This document shows positions 1 through 8,409 of a stretch of 64,000 nucleotides of DNA, piece by piece; position 1 is the stretch's first letter, and every line of letters begins with the position of its first letter. The position numbers were made by a program, and so were the translations under genes. The notes beneath the pieces are model-generated. The model worked only from the letters and a program-made list of their open reading frames with translations, ran no database searches and was not told the origin of the DNA. The stretch comes from Agilicoccus flavus (GTDB lineage: Bacteria > Actinomycetota > Actinomycetes > Actinomycetales > Dermatophilaceae), in assembly GCF_014857905.1 (NCBI RefSeq), contig NZ_JACYXE010000001.1, positions 1 to 64,000 of the forward strand. Reading direction: 5' to 3'.

Positions 1-2
1 CC

Positions 3-1742
3 GTGCGCGAGACCGACCTCGACCGGGGGACCCTCGTGCCGCAGGTGGGCCCGCTCATCACCCGGCAGGAGACGATCGCGCCGGTGCGCATCTGGGAGTC
101 GCCGTCGGGGGCGACGCTCGTCGACTTCGGTCAGAACCTCGTCGGCTGGATCCGGATGCGCGTCCCGGCCGGGGCGGACGCCGGGACCGAGGTCGTCGTC
201 CGGCACGCGGAGGTGCTCGAGCACGAGGAGCTCGGCACCCGTCCGCTGCGGGGCGCCAAGGCCACCGACACGTTCGTGCTCTCCGGCGGCGAGGACGTCT
301 TCGAGCCGACGCTGACGTTCCACGGGTTCCGGTACGCGGAGGTCACGGGCTTTCCCGGGCAGCTCACCCCGGACGCGCTCGAGGCCGTCGTGGTCCACTC
401 GGACATGCGGCGCACCGGGTGGTTCGAGTGCTCCGACCCGCTCGTGAACCAGCTGGTGAGCAACTCGGTCTGGGGCCAGAAGGGCAACTTCCTCGACGTG
501 CCGACCGACTGCCCCCAGCGCGACGAGCGACTCGGGTGGACCGGCGACATCGCCGCCTACGCCGCGACCGCGAGCTACCAGTTCGACACGGCCGACTTCC
601 TGCACAAGTGGCTCGTCGACCTCGAGGTCGAGACGGCCCACCACCCGGCCGGCCATGTGCCCTACGTCGTGCCGGATCCTCTGAAGTACGCCGACTTCGC
701 GTCCTCCGACGTGGAGTTCGGCAGCTCGTGGCAGGGGCCCACGGCAGTGTGGGGCGACGCGGCGGTCTGGGTGCCACAGGCCCTGTGGCACGCCTACGGC
801 GACCGCGACCGGCTGGCCGCCCACTACCCGGGCATGGTCCTGCACCTGGACTCGGTCGAGAAGGCGCTCTCGCCGAACGGGCTGTGGGACACCGGCTTCC
901 AGTTCGGGGACTGGCTCGACCCCGACGCCTCCCCGCACGACCCCGCCGCCGCCAAGGCGGACAAGGGCGTCGTCGCGACGGCCTGCCTCTACCGCTCCGC
1001 CCGGTTCGCGGCCTTCAGCGCGTGCGAACTGGGCAAGGTCGAGGACGCGGCGCGCTGGGAGGCGCTGGCCGAGCGGACCCGCGCGGCGTTCGTCGCGCAC
1101 TACGTGACGCACGACGGGCGGATCACCTCGGACTGCGCCACCGTCTACGCCCTGGCCATCTGCTTCGGGCTGCTCGACGAACCCCGGCAGGCGGCGGCCG
1201 GGGAACGGCTCGCGCAGGTCGTCGCCGAGCGCGACTACACGGTGACCACCGGATTCGCCGGCACGCCCTACGTCACGTGGGCCCTCTCGGAGACCGGGCA
1301 CGTCGACGCCGCCTACCGGCTCCTGCTCGAGAAGGCGTGCCCGAGCTGGCTCTACCCCGTGACGATGGGCGCCACCACGATCTGGGAGCGCTGGGACTCG
1401 ATGCTCCCCGACGGCACCATCAATCCCGGCGAGATGACGAGCTTCAACCACTACGCCCTCGGCACCGTCGCCGACTGGCTCTACCAGGTCGTCGCCGGCC
1501 TCCGCCCCGCCGCGCCCGGCTACGCGGGAGTCCTGTTCAAGCCCACCCCCGGGCCCGGCCTCGACTGGGCCAAGGCCACTCTCGACTCCCCGCACGGCCG
1601 GATCGAGTGCGGCTGGCGCCGGGAGGGCGACGGCTACGCCGTCGAGGTCGTCGTGCCGGACGGCGTCGAGGCCACGGTCGAGCTCCCGGACGGCAGCACC
1701 CACGCCGTGACCTCCGGTGCCCACACCTTCACCGGCGCCTGA
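3..1742 (+). CDS. alpha-L-rhamnosidase, GH78 (5' end cut by window)
   Basis: This is the C-terminal 579 residues of an enzyme that hydrolyses terminal alpha-L-rhamnose from glycosides, feeding the rhamnose genes that follow. The reading frame is open at the window edge, so the true start lies upstream; the GTG at base 3 is only the first in-frame start-like codon. A beta-sandwich (about residues 20-130) leads into the (alpha/alpha)6 catalytic domain. The GH78 general-acid region DCPQRDERLGWTGD is at 169-182 and the general-base motif IWERW (Glu about 462) follows. A C-terminal beta domain ends at 579. No signal peptide can be judged. The gene stops 163 bases before the transporter operon and its 3' flank holds a LacI-like operator. 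The family call is firm; exact substrate is unknown. Confidence 0.93.
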   Translation: MRETDLDRGTLVPQVGPLITRQETIAPVRIWESPSGATLVDFGQNLVGWIRMRVPAGADAGTEVVVRHAEVLEHEELGTRPLRGAKATDTFVLSGGEDVFEPTLTFHGFRYAEVTGFPGQLTPDALEAVVVHSDMRRTGWFECSDPLVNQLVSNSVWGQKGNFLDVPTDCPQRDERLGWTGDIAAYAATASYQFDTADFLHKWLVDLEVETAHHPAGHVPYVVPDPLKYADFASSDVEFGSSWQGPTAVWGDAAVWVPQALWHAYGDRDRLAAHYPGMVLHLDSVEKALSPNGLWDTGFQFGDWLDPDASPHDPAAAKADKGVVATACLYRSARFAAFSACELGKVEDAARWEALAERTRAAFVAHYVTHDGRITSDCATVYALAICFGLLDEPRQAAAGERLAQVVAERDYTVTTGFAGTPYVTWALSETGHVDAAYRLLLEKACPSWLYPVTMGATTIWERWDSMLPDGTINPGEMTSFNHYALGTVADWLYQVVAGLRPAAPGYAGVLFKPTPGPGLDWAKATLDSPHGRIECGWRREGDGYAVEVVVPDGVEATVELPDGSTHAVTSGAHTFTGA

Positions 1743-1755
1743 GGGGACACGATCG

Positions 1756-1817
1756 CGTCACGTTTCCATCAGGGCCTTGTCAGGCGCGGTGTGAGACGTT
1801 TCAATACCGCCTAGGTG
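1756..1817 (+). promoter_or_regulatory. promoter region with LacI-like operator for the rhamnose operon
   Basis: The 14-mer TGAGACGTTTCAAT (1792-1805) contains the near-palindrome TGAGAC-GTTTCA. It matches a second site at 6736-6749 (TGAAACGTATCAAT) at 12 of 14 positions. A weaker copy, ACGTTTCCAT, lies at 1760-1769. A possible promoter is TTGTCA (1777-1782), 17 bases, TTCAAT (1800-1805), which would place the operator over the -10 box. Sites of this shape are typical of LacI-family repressors. No regulator gene is in the window, so the factor is inferred. Confidence 0.55.
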
Positions 1818-1905
1818 GTCAGCTCGCTCCAGGGTCGACCTCGCGACGTCGCGGTTCGCGCACGTCACCACCGCGGCCCCGCGCCGCCGTACCAGGGAGA
1901 CAACG

Positions 1906-2970
1906 ATGACTCCGATCCGCCGGACCAGCGCCATGCTCGCCGTCGTCGCTCTGGGGATCCTCCCCGCGGCGGCCTGCACGAAGAAGAACGATTCTTCGTC
2001 CTACGGCGGCGCGCCCGCCACGGGCGCGGCGACGAGCGCGAGCGCGGGTGGCGGCGCGAAGGCCAAGGTCGCCTTCGTGCCCAAGCTGCAGGGCATCCCC
2101 TACTTCGAGGCGATGAACGCCGGCGGCAAGAAGGCCGCCGAGGAGATGGGCACGATCGAGTGGCTCTACCAGGGCCCGACGCAGGCGGACGCGGCCGCGC
2201 AGGCCGACATCGTCCGGTCGTTCATCCAGCAGAAGGTCGACGCCATCATCGTCGCCCCCAACGACCCCGACTCGATGGCCCCGCTGCTCAAGCAGGCCAA
2301 GGACGCCGGCATCTCCGTGGCGACCTCCGACACCGACGCGCCGAACTCGGTGCGCGAGGTCTTCGTCAACCAGGCGACGGCCCAGGGCATCGGCGAGGGG
2401 CTCACCGACTCCCTCCTCGAGGCGATGGGCGACAAGGGCACCTACGCGATCGTCTCGTGCGGCCAGACGGCCGAGAACCTCAACGCGTGGATCAAGGTGC
2501 AGCGCGACTACACGGCCAAGAAGTACCCCCAGGCCAAGATCGTCGACGTCGTCTACGCCGGCGAGGACCAGGCCAAGGCGACGCAGATGGCGACCGACCT
2601 CATGAACGCCCACCCCGACCTCACCGGCCTCGTCGGCGAGTGCACGAGCTCGGCCCCCGGCGTCGCCCAGGCCGTGAAGGACGCGGGCAAGATCGGCAAG
2701 GTCTTCACCGTCGGCCTCGGCACCCCGCAGTCGATGAAGCCGTACCTCACCGACGGCTCCTCGAGCGCCTCGATCCTCTGGGACGTCGAGAACCTCGGGT
2801 ATCTCACGGCGTGGACCGGCGCGCAGCTCGCCGAGGGCAAGACCCTCGCCGCGAAGAACAAGGTCAACGACAAGCTGCCCGACGTGGCGTTCGACTCGGC
2901 GACGAAGATGCTGCTCCTCGGCCCGGCCCTGGAGATCACGAAGGACAACGTCGACCAGTTCAACTACTGA
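1906..2970 (+). CDS. rhaS: rhamnose ABC transporter, substrate-binding lipoprotein
   Basis: This 354-residue extracytoplasmic binding protein delivers L-rhamnose to the importer encoded next. The N-terminus has a charged start, a hydrophobic stretch and a lipobox ending PAAAC with Cys24, so it should be lipid-anchored outside the membrane. A Ser/Ala/Gly linker follows, then a Peripla_BP_4 (ribose-binding-like) fold from about residue 55 to the end. AGGGAG precedes the ATG at a normal distance. It is the first gene of rhaS-T-P-Q-M-I-B, and the leader carries the LacI-like operator. Rhamnose specificity rests on the flanking mutarotase, isomerase and kinase rather than on a binding-site residue. 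Confidence 0.9.
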   Translation: MTPIRRTSAMLAVVALGILPAAACTKKNDSSSYGGAPATGAATSASAGGGAKAKVAFVPKLQGIPYFEAMNAGGKKAAEEMGTIEWLYQGPTQADAAAQADIVRSFIQQKVDAIIVAPNDPDSMAPLLKQAKDAGISVATSDTDAPNSVREVFVNQATAQGIGEGLTDSLLEAMGDKGTYAIVSCGQTAENLNAWIKVQRDYTAKKYPQAKIVDVVYAGEDQAKATQMATDLMNAHPDLTGLVGECTSSAPGVAQAVKDAGKIGKVFTVGLGTPQSMKPYLTDGSSSASILWDVENLGYLTAWTGAQLAEGKTLAAKNKVNDKLPDVAFDSATKMLLLGPALEITKDNVDQFNY

Positions 2971-2973
2971 CCG

Positions 2974-4542
2974 ATGACGTCGACCGTGACGTCGTCGCGG
3001 CCGGGGGCGGGGCCCGACGCCCCCGCCCGGCTCGCGATGACGGGGATCTCCAAGCGATTCGGCGCGGTGCGGGCCATCCGGCAGGCCGATCTCGTCGTCC
3101 GTCCCGGGACGGTCCACGCCCTCGTGGGCGAGAACGGCGCCGGCAAGTCGACGATGATCAAGATCCTCGCCGGCGTCGAGACGCCCGACACCGGCGACAT
3201 CGAGGTCGACGGCTCCCCCGCCTCGATCCGCGGGACGAGCGACGCCCTCGCGCTCGGGATCGCCACCGTCTACCAGGAGCCGCAGCTCTTCGGCGAACTC
3301 ACCGTCTCGGAGAACATCTTCATCGGGCGGGAGGTGCGGCGGGGCGCCCGCGTCGACTGGGCCGCCCAGCACGCGCAGGTCGTCGACGTGCTCGACCTGC
3401 TCGGCCTCCCGCCGCGCGTGGCGACCGCCACCGTCGCGGACCTGCCGATCGCGACCCAGCAGCAGGTCTCCATCGCCAAGGCACTCGTCGGCAACGCGCG
3501 GATCCTCATCCTCGACGAGCCGTCGGCGATCCTCACCGACGCCGAGATCGACGTCCTCTTCACCGTCGTGCGGCGGCTCGTCGCCTCCGGGGTGAGCGTC
3601 ATCTACATCAGCCACCGGCTCGACGAGCTCTTCCGGATCGCCGACGAGGTCACCGTGATGCGCGACGGCGCGACGATCGGCACCTATCCCATCGGGGACC
3701 TCACCGTGCGCCGCGTCGCCGAGCTCATGGTCGGCGGCATCCTCACGCAGGAGAAGGCGGTCCGGGCCCCGACGCAGGACACGCCGGCGCTGGAGCTGTC
3801 CGGGCTGGGCCGGGTCGGCGCCTTCCACGACGTCGACGTGGCGGTGCGGCCCGGCGAGGTCGTCGGCCTCTACGGTCTCGTCGGCTCGGGCGTCTCGGAG
3901 ATCGCGGCGTGCGTCTACGGGATCGACCGGGCGACGTCGGGGACGATCACGCTCGCCGGCCGGCAGGTGCGGCCGAAGAACCCCGGCCACGCCAAGCGCC
4001 TCGGCATCGCGCTCCTCCCGGCGAACCGCAAGCAGGAGGGCATGTTCTCCTTCCAGTCGATCGCCTTCAACATCTCCGCCGGGCACCTCGACCGGCTCTC
4101 CAAGGCCGGCTTCTGGGTCGATCGCGCCGCCGAGCGGACCGTCGCCCGCGACCTCATCAAGCGCCTGGCCGTGAAGACGCCGAGCGAGAAGCAGGCGATC
4201 GGCGCGATGTCGGGCGGCAACGCCCAGAAGGTCGTGCTCGCCCGCCAGCTCGTCAGCCGACCCGAGGTGCTCGTGCTCGCCGAACCGACCCAGGGCGTCG
4301 ACATCGGCGCGAAGGAGGAGATCCACAAGATCATCGCCGAGCTCGCCGCCGAGGGGACCGCCGTGCTCGTCGTCACCTCCGACCTGCCCGAGGCCCTGCG
4401 CGTCGCCGACCGACTCGTCGTCGTGCGCGGCGGCACGACAACGGTGGAGTTCGGGCCCGACGCGACGCAGGTCGACGTCCTCGCCGCGGCCGCCGGCCAC
4501 GACGATCCCTCCGACGCCTCCGATCCCGAGCAGGACTCATGA
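2974..4542 (+). CDS. rhaT: rhamnose ABC transporter, double ATP-binding subunit
   Basis: This 522-residue protein energises sugar import and carries two fused nucleotide-binding domains, like RbsA and MglA. NBD1 has Walker A GENGAGKST (52-60), a degenerate signature around ATQQQVSIAKAL, and Walker B ILILDEPS. NBD2 has a non-canonical P-loop (GLYGLVGSGVSE) but a good signature, MSGGNAQKVVLARQL. Its Walker B reads LVLAEPTQG, with Ala where Asp is usual. Non-equivalent sites are normal in this family, so NBD1 is probably the main ATPase. The ATG lies 3 bases after the rhaS stop, and the gene overlaps rhaP by ATGA, so translation is probably coupled. Confidence 0.93.
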   Translation: MTSTVTSSRPGAGPDAPARLAMTGISKRFGAVRAIRQADLVVRPGTVHALVGENGAGKSTMIKILAGVETPDTGDIEVDGSPASIRGTSDALALGIATVYQEPQLFGELTVSENIFIGREVRRGARVDWAAQHAQVVDVLDLLGLPPRVATATVADLPIATQQQVSIAKALVGNARILILDEPSAILTDAEIDVLFTVVRRLVASGVSVIYISHRLDELFRIADEVTVMRDGATIGTYPIGDLTVRRVAELMVGGILTQEKAVRAPTQDTPALELSGLGRVGAFHDVDVAVRPGEVVGLYGLVGSGVSEIAACVYGIDRATSGTITLAGRQVRPKNPGHAKRLGIALLPANRKQEGMFSFQSIAFNISAGHLDRLSKAGFWVDRAAERTVARDLIKRLAVKTPSEKQAIGAMSGGNAQKVVLARQLVSRPEVLVLAEPTQGVDIGAKEEIHKIIAELAAEGTAVLVVTSDLPEALRVADRLVVVRGGTTTVEFGPDATQVDVLAAAAGHDDPSDASDPEQDS

Positions 4543-5573
4543 CGACGACGGCCCCCCCGACCTCGCCCCGGCCGACGCGACGCGCGCGCGTCCTGCCGCC
4601 CCCGATCGCGGGGCAGGAGCTCGTGCTCGTCGCCGTCATCGCGCTCATGTGGGTCGTCCTCGCGCTGACGACCCCGGCGTTCGCCAGCGCCGGATCGATC
4701 CAGCCCCTGCTCGTCGCCACCGCGCCCATCGCCCTGGCCGGGATCGGCATGACGATCGTCATCATCACCGGCGGCATCGACGTCTCGGTCGGCGGGATGA
4801 TGATGGTCTGCGCTGTGGTGACCGCGAAGGCGCTCGTCGCCTTCGAGCTCGCGCTGCCCCTCGCCCTCGGGCTCTCCGTCGCCGTCGGGGGGCTGCTCGG
4901 CCTCGTGAACGGCCTGCTCATCGCCTACGGCCGCGTCCACGCGATCATCATCACGTTCGGCACGATGAACGTCTTCCTCTTCGTCGGCCTCCAGATCTTC
5001 GCCTCGCGCACGGTCAACGGCATCCCCTCGACGCTGCAGTTCTTCGGCCGCGGCGTCGCCGGGCGCACCCTCGGCGTCCCGCACGCCTTCGTCCTCACGC
5101 TGCTCATCGCGGCCATCGCGTGGTGGTACCTGCGCCACACCGCCGGAGGGCGGCATTTCTACGCCATCGGCGGCGACGCGCAGGCGGCCCGGCTCGCGGG
5201 CATCGACGTGCGGGGGCGCATCCTCGCCGCGTACGTCGTCACGGGCCTGCTCGTCGGGCTGGCCTCGTGCTTCCTCATCGCCCAGGGCACCTCCTCGCTC
5301 GACCAGTCCGTCGGCAACGGCAAGGAGCTCGCCGTCATCGCGGCCGTCGTCATCGGCGGCACGTCGATCATGGGCGGGCGCGGGTCGGTGCTCGGGACCG
5401 TCCTCGGCGCCCTGCTCGTCCAGACCGTCACCTCGGGCGTCACGCAGCTCGGCTGGCCCTCGCAGCTGTCCGACCTCTTCGTCGGCATCTTCATCATCGT
5501 CGCCGTCGGCGCCGACCTGCTGCGCGAGCGCGCCCGACGACGACGCCTGCGCGCGAAGGGAGCCGCGGCATGA
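4539..5573 (+). CDS. rhaP: rhamnose ABC transporter permease 1
   Basis: This 344-residue inner-membrane permease of the ribose/branched-chain type (BPD_transp_2) forms half of the rhamnose channel. A short Pro/Arg-rich N-terminus of about 25 residues precedes roughly eight to ten hydrophobic segments. The family signature region reads IITGGIDVSVGGMM and a second conserved stretch reads VIGGTSIMGGRGSVLG. The ATG overlaps the rhaT stop as ATGA, and the stop overlaps the next permease start the same way. The upstream frame is open for a long way, but the overlap and the homologous N-terminus decide this start. Confidence 0.92.
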   Translation: MTTTAPPTSPRPTRRARVLPPPIAGQELVLVAVIALMWVVLALTTPAFASAGSIQPLLVATAPIALAGIGMTIVIITGGIDVSVGGMMMVCAVVTAKALVAFELALPLALGLSVAVGGLLGLVNGLLIAYGRVHAIIITFGTMNVFLFVGLQIFASRTVNGIPSTLQFFGRGVAGRTLGVPHAFVLTLLIAAIAWWYLRHTAGGRHFYAIGGDAQAARLAGIDVRGRILAAYVVTGLLVGLASCFLIAQGTSSLDQSVGNGKELAVIAAVVIGGTSIMGGRGSVLGTVLGALLVQTVTSGVTQLGWPSQLSDLFVGIFIIVAVGADLLRERARRRRLRAKGAAA

Positions 5574-6682
5574 GCACCTCGACGCAGGCGCCGACCCCGG
5601 CCGGCCCCGACCCGGCGCCCCGGCCGGCGGCGGCCGAGCGTGGCGACTCGATCGGTGCCCGAGCGCTGCGGGCGGTCCTCACCCAGCGGATCACCCTTCT
5701 CGCCGTTCTCATCGTCGTCGTCGTCCTCTCCTACGTCGCCCTCGACGCGGGCGGCTACCTCACCGCGCCCTACGACCCCGACTACCTGAGCGCCTCGCTC
5801 ATCAACGCCGTGCCCCTGGCGATGCTCGCCCTGGCCGAGCTGCTCGTCATCCTCTCGGGCCGCGGCGGCATCGACCTGTCGGTCGGCGCGATCGTCGCGC
5901 TGTCGGGGATGGTGTTCGGGTTCATGTACGGCCAGTGGGGCTGGCCGTTGTGGCTCGCCGTCGTCGCGACGGCCGGCTTCGGCGCGCTGTGCGGGGCCCT
6001 CAACGGGTTCCTCGTCGCCTACATCGGTTTCCCCGCGCTCATCGCGACGCTGGCGACGTTCTACGCCTTCAAGTCCCTCGCGATCGTCGTCAACCAGCAG
6101 TCCCCGATCTCGACCCCGCCGATCCAGGAGCTGTACTCGCTGACGCGCTCGGTCGAGATCCCCGTCATCGGCGGGCAGATCCCGGACGTGCCGCTGGGGA
6201 TCTTCACCTTCCTGCTCCCGACGGTCCTCATCGTGTGGCTGCTGCTCGCGCGGACGACGTACGGCCGGCGCCTCTACGCCGTGGGCACGAACGACGTCGC
6301 CTCGCTGTGGGCGGGCCAGCCGGTGCGCGCGACGCGCTTCGGCGCCTACGCCCTGGCCGGGCTCATCTCCGGGCTCGTCGCGGTCGTCACCGTCGCCCAG
6401 TTCGCCTCGGCCCGGCCCGACGCCGGCGTCTCGGGCAACGGCATGGCGCTGCCGGCCATCACCATCGCCGTGCTCGGCGGGGTCGCCATCACCGGCGGCA
6501 TCGGCCGGGTCGCCGGCGTCGTCCTGGCGACGCTGCTCATCGTGTGGCTCAACGCCGGCATCCTGCTCGCCTTCGTCGGCAACGAGGGCTCGCAGTACCA
6601 ACTCCTCGCCCTCGGCGTCGTCCTCGTCGCCGCGGCCCTGCTCAACGGCTTCGCGGGACGGCGGTACGGCGTGGCCGACTGA
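5570..6682 (+). CDS. rhaQ: rhamnose ABC transporter permease 2
   Basis: This 370-residue paralogue of the preceding permease supplies the second half of the membrane channel. It starts at ATG 5570, overlapping the rhaP stop. An N-terminal Pro/Ala-rich tail of about 35 residues is followed by multiple membrane segments, with the family motifs LSGRGGIDLSVGAIVAL and VAITGGIGRVAG. It is the last transporter gene. The 107-base gap after it holds the second LacI-like operator and no clear hairpin, so the catabolic genes may be transcribed both by readthrough and from their own promoter. Confidence 0.92.
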   Translation: MSTSTQAPTPAGPDPAPRPAAAERGDSIGARALRAVLTQRITLLAVLIVVVVLSYVALDAGGYLTAPYDPDYLSASLINAVPLAMLALAELLVILSGRGGIDLSVGAIVALSGMVFGFMYGQWGWPLWLAVVATAGFGALCGALNGFLVAYIGFPALIATLATFYAFKSLAIVVNQQSPISTPPIQELYSLTRSVEIPVIGGQIPDVPLGIFTFLLPTVLIVWLLLARTTYGRRLYAVGTNDVASLWAGQPVRATRFGAYALAGLISGLVAVVTVAQFASARPDAGVSGNGMALPAITIAVLGGVAITGGIGRVAGVVLATLLIVWLNAGILLAFVGNEGSQYQLLALGVVLVAAALLNGFAGRRYGVAD

Positions 6683-6728
6683 CCGCCCCTCCCTGAGCCC
6701 GGGTTCGCTCGACCGCATTCCTCACGTC

Positions 6729-6757
6729 TTCCGCTTGAAACGTATCAATGCTAGGTT
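6729..6757 (+). promoter_or_regulatory. second LacI-like operator and promoter, before rhaM
   Basis: The site TGAAACGTATCAAT (6736-6749), extended as TTGAAACGTATCAA, repeats the operator at 1792-1805. A possible promoter is TTCCGC (6729-6734), 17 bases, TAGGTT (6752-6757), which would place the operator exactly in the spacer. Both sites are followed by CTAGGT, but at different distances. The two together define a shared local regulon of importer and catabolic genes. Confidence 0.5.
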
Positions 6758-6789
6758 GCTGGGACGACGTCCCCGACGAAGGAGGCACC

Positions 6790-7158
6790 GTGGTCGACAC
6801 CGGAGTGACACGCCGGCTCGCCGCGAGCGCGATGAGCTCGCCGCAGCGCGCCTGCTTCCTGCTGAGGGTGCGCCCCGAGCGGCTCGAGCCGTACCTCGAG
6901 GCGCACGAGCACGTGTGGAGCGACATGCGCCAGGCGCTCACCGACTGCGGCTGGCAGCACTACTCCCTCTTCGTCGACCCGCAGGACGGGCTCGTCGTCG
7001 GCTACTTCGAGACCCGGCCCGGCACGACGACCGCGCAGGCCATGGAGGCGATGTCCGGTCAGGAGGTCGACGCACGCTGGCAGGCGGGCATGGCCGACTA
7101 CTTCACCTCCGACGGCGGCACGCCCCGGCTGCTGTCGCAGTACTTCTACCTGCCCTGA
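6790..7158 (+). CDS. rhaM: L-rhamnose mutarotase
   Basis: This is a 122-residue ferredoxin-like-fold enzyme that interconverts alpha and beta anomers of L-rhamnose so the isomerase is supplied with its preferred form. The recognisable core is FLLRVRPERLEPYLEAHEHV, then DCGWQHYSLFVD, VVGYFET and a C-terminal LPQYFYLP-like end (here LLSQYFYLP). The GTG at 6790 is chosen because AAGGAGG sits 4 bases upstream. The in-frame ATG at 6748 lies inside the operator/-10 region and is unlikely to be used. The gene sits between transporter and isomerase, as in many rhamnose operons. Confidence 0.9.
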   Translation: MVDTGVTRRLAASAMSSPQRACFLLRVRPERLEPYLEAHEHVWSDMRQALTDCGWQHYSLFVDPQDGLVVGYFETRPGTTTAQAMEAMSGQEVDARWQAGMADYFTSDGGTPRLLSQYFYLP

Positions 7159-7226
7159 GCACCGCCACCCGACCTGAGCGGCACCGCCCCCCAGCCGCCC
7201 CCACCCCACCGCGAAAGGCATCGACG

Positions 7227-8405
7227 ATGACCGACCTGAGCCAGCTCGACGACCGGGCCCGCACGCTCCTGACCGAGCAGACCATCGAGCTGCCGAGCTG
7301 GGCGTTCGGCAACTCCGGCACCCGCTTCAAGGTCTTCGGGTCGCCCGGCACGCCGCGCGATCCGTTCGAGAAGATCGCGGACGCCGCGCAGGTCAACGCC
7401 TTCACCGGGGCCGCGCCGCGCGTCTCGCTGCACATCCCGTGGGACCGCGTGGACGACATGTCGGAGCTGACGCGGCACGCCAAGGAGCTCGACGTCGCGA
7501 TCGGGGCGATCAACTCCAACGTCTTCCAGGACGACGACTACAAGCTCGGCTCCCTGTGCAACCCCGACCCGTCGGTCCGGGCCAAGGCGGTCGCGCACCA
7601 CATCGCCTGCCTCGACGTCATGCGCGAGACCGGCAGCACCGACCTGAAGATCTGGCTCGCCGACGGCCTCAACTACCCCGGGCAGGACGACCTGCGCGCC
7701 CGCCAGGAGCGGCTCGCCGAGGGGCTGGCGCAGATCTACGCCGCCCTCGACCCCGAGATGCGGATCATCCTCGAGTACAAGTTCTTCGAGCCCGCGTTCT
7801 ACTCCACCGACATCCCCGACTGGGGCACCTCGCTGCTGCACTGCATGGCCCTCGGGGACCAGGCGATGGTCGTGCTCGACACCGGCCACCACGCGCCGGG
7901 CACGAACATCGAGTTCATCGTCGCGCAGCTGCTGCGCATCGGGCGGCTCGGCGCGTTCGACTTCAACAGCCGCTTCTACGCCGACGACGACCTCATGGTC
8001 GGCGCCGCCGACCCCTTCCAGCTCTTCCGGATCATGCACGAGATCGTCCGAGCCGGTGCGCTCGCGGCCGACTCCGGCGTCAACTTCATGCTCGACCAGT
8101 GCCACAACATCGAGGACAAGATCCCCGGCCAGATCCGCTCGGTGATGAACGTCCAGGAGGCGACCGCCAAGGCGCTGCTCGTCGACGCCGACGCGCTGCG
8201 CGCCGCGCAGACCGCGGGCGACGTCCTCGCCGCCAACGCCGTCCTCATGGACGCGTACAACACCGACGTCCGCCCCCTCCTCGCCCAGCTGCGCGAGGAG
8301 AAGGGCCTGGCGCCCGACCCGATGCGCGCGTTCCTCGAGTCCGGCTATCTCGCCCGCATCGCCGACGAGCGGGTCGGTGGCGCTCAGGCCGGCTGGGGCG
8401 CCTGA
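7227..8405 (+). CDS. rhaI: L-rhamnose isomerase
   Basis: This 392-residue TIM-barrel, metal-dependent aldose-ketose isomerase converts L-rhamnose to L-rhamnulose. It belongs to the RhaI type seen in Pseudomonas stutzeri, rhizobia and actinobacteria, not to enterobacterial RhaA. Putative metal ligands lie in ILEYKFFEP, VLDTGHHAPGTNIEF and FDFNSRFYADDDL, the usual acidic/His series of the xylose-isomerase-like fold. GAAAGG precedes the ATG. The kinase follows after 4 bases. The usual next enzyme, rhamnulose-1-phosphate aldolase, is not encoded between them or elsewhere in the window. Confidence 0.93.
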   Translation: MTDLSQLDDRARTLLTEQTIELPSWAFGNSGTRFKVFGSPGTPRDPFEKIADAAQVNAFTGAAPRVSLHIPWDRVDDMSELTRHAKELDVAIGAINSNVFQDDDYKLGSLCNPDPSVRAKAVAHHIACLDVMRETGSTDLKIWLADGLNYPGQDDLRARQERLAEGLAQIYAALDPEMRIILEYKFFEPAFYSTDIPDWGTSLLHCMALGDQAMVVLDTGHHAPGTNIEFIVAQLLRIGRLGAFDFNSRFYADDDLMVGAADPFQLFRIMHEIVRAGALAADSGVNFMLDQCHNIEDKIPGQIRSVMNVQEATAKALLVDADALRAAQTAGDVLAANAVLMDAYNTDVRPLLAQLREEKGLAPDPMRAFLESGYLARIADERVGGAQAGWGA

Positions 8406-8409
8406 GCCG

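Noticed and set aside
1819-4500. 893-codon minus-strand frame opposite rhaS and rhaT
   Set aside because: It is antisense to two clear genes and rich in Asp/Arg/Gly/His, the typical shadow of G/C-biased third positions.
6748-6789. ATG at 6748 as start of the rhamnose mutarotase
   Set aside because: It lies within the operator/-10 region, whereas GTG 6790 has AAGGAGG directly upstream and gives the normal protein length.
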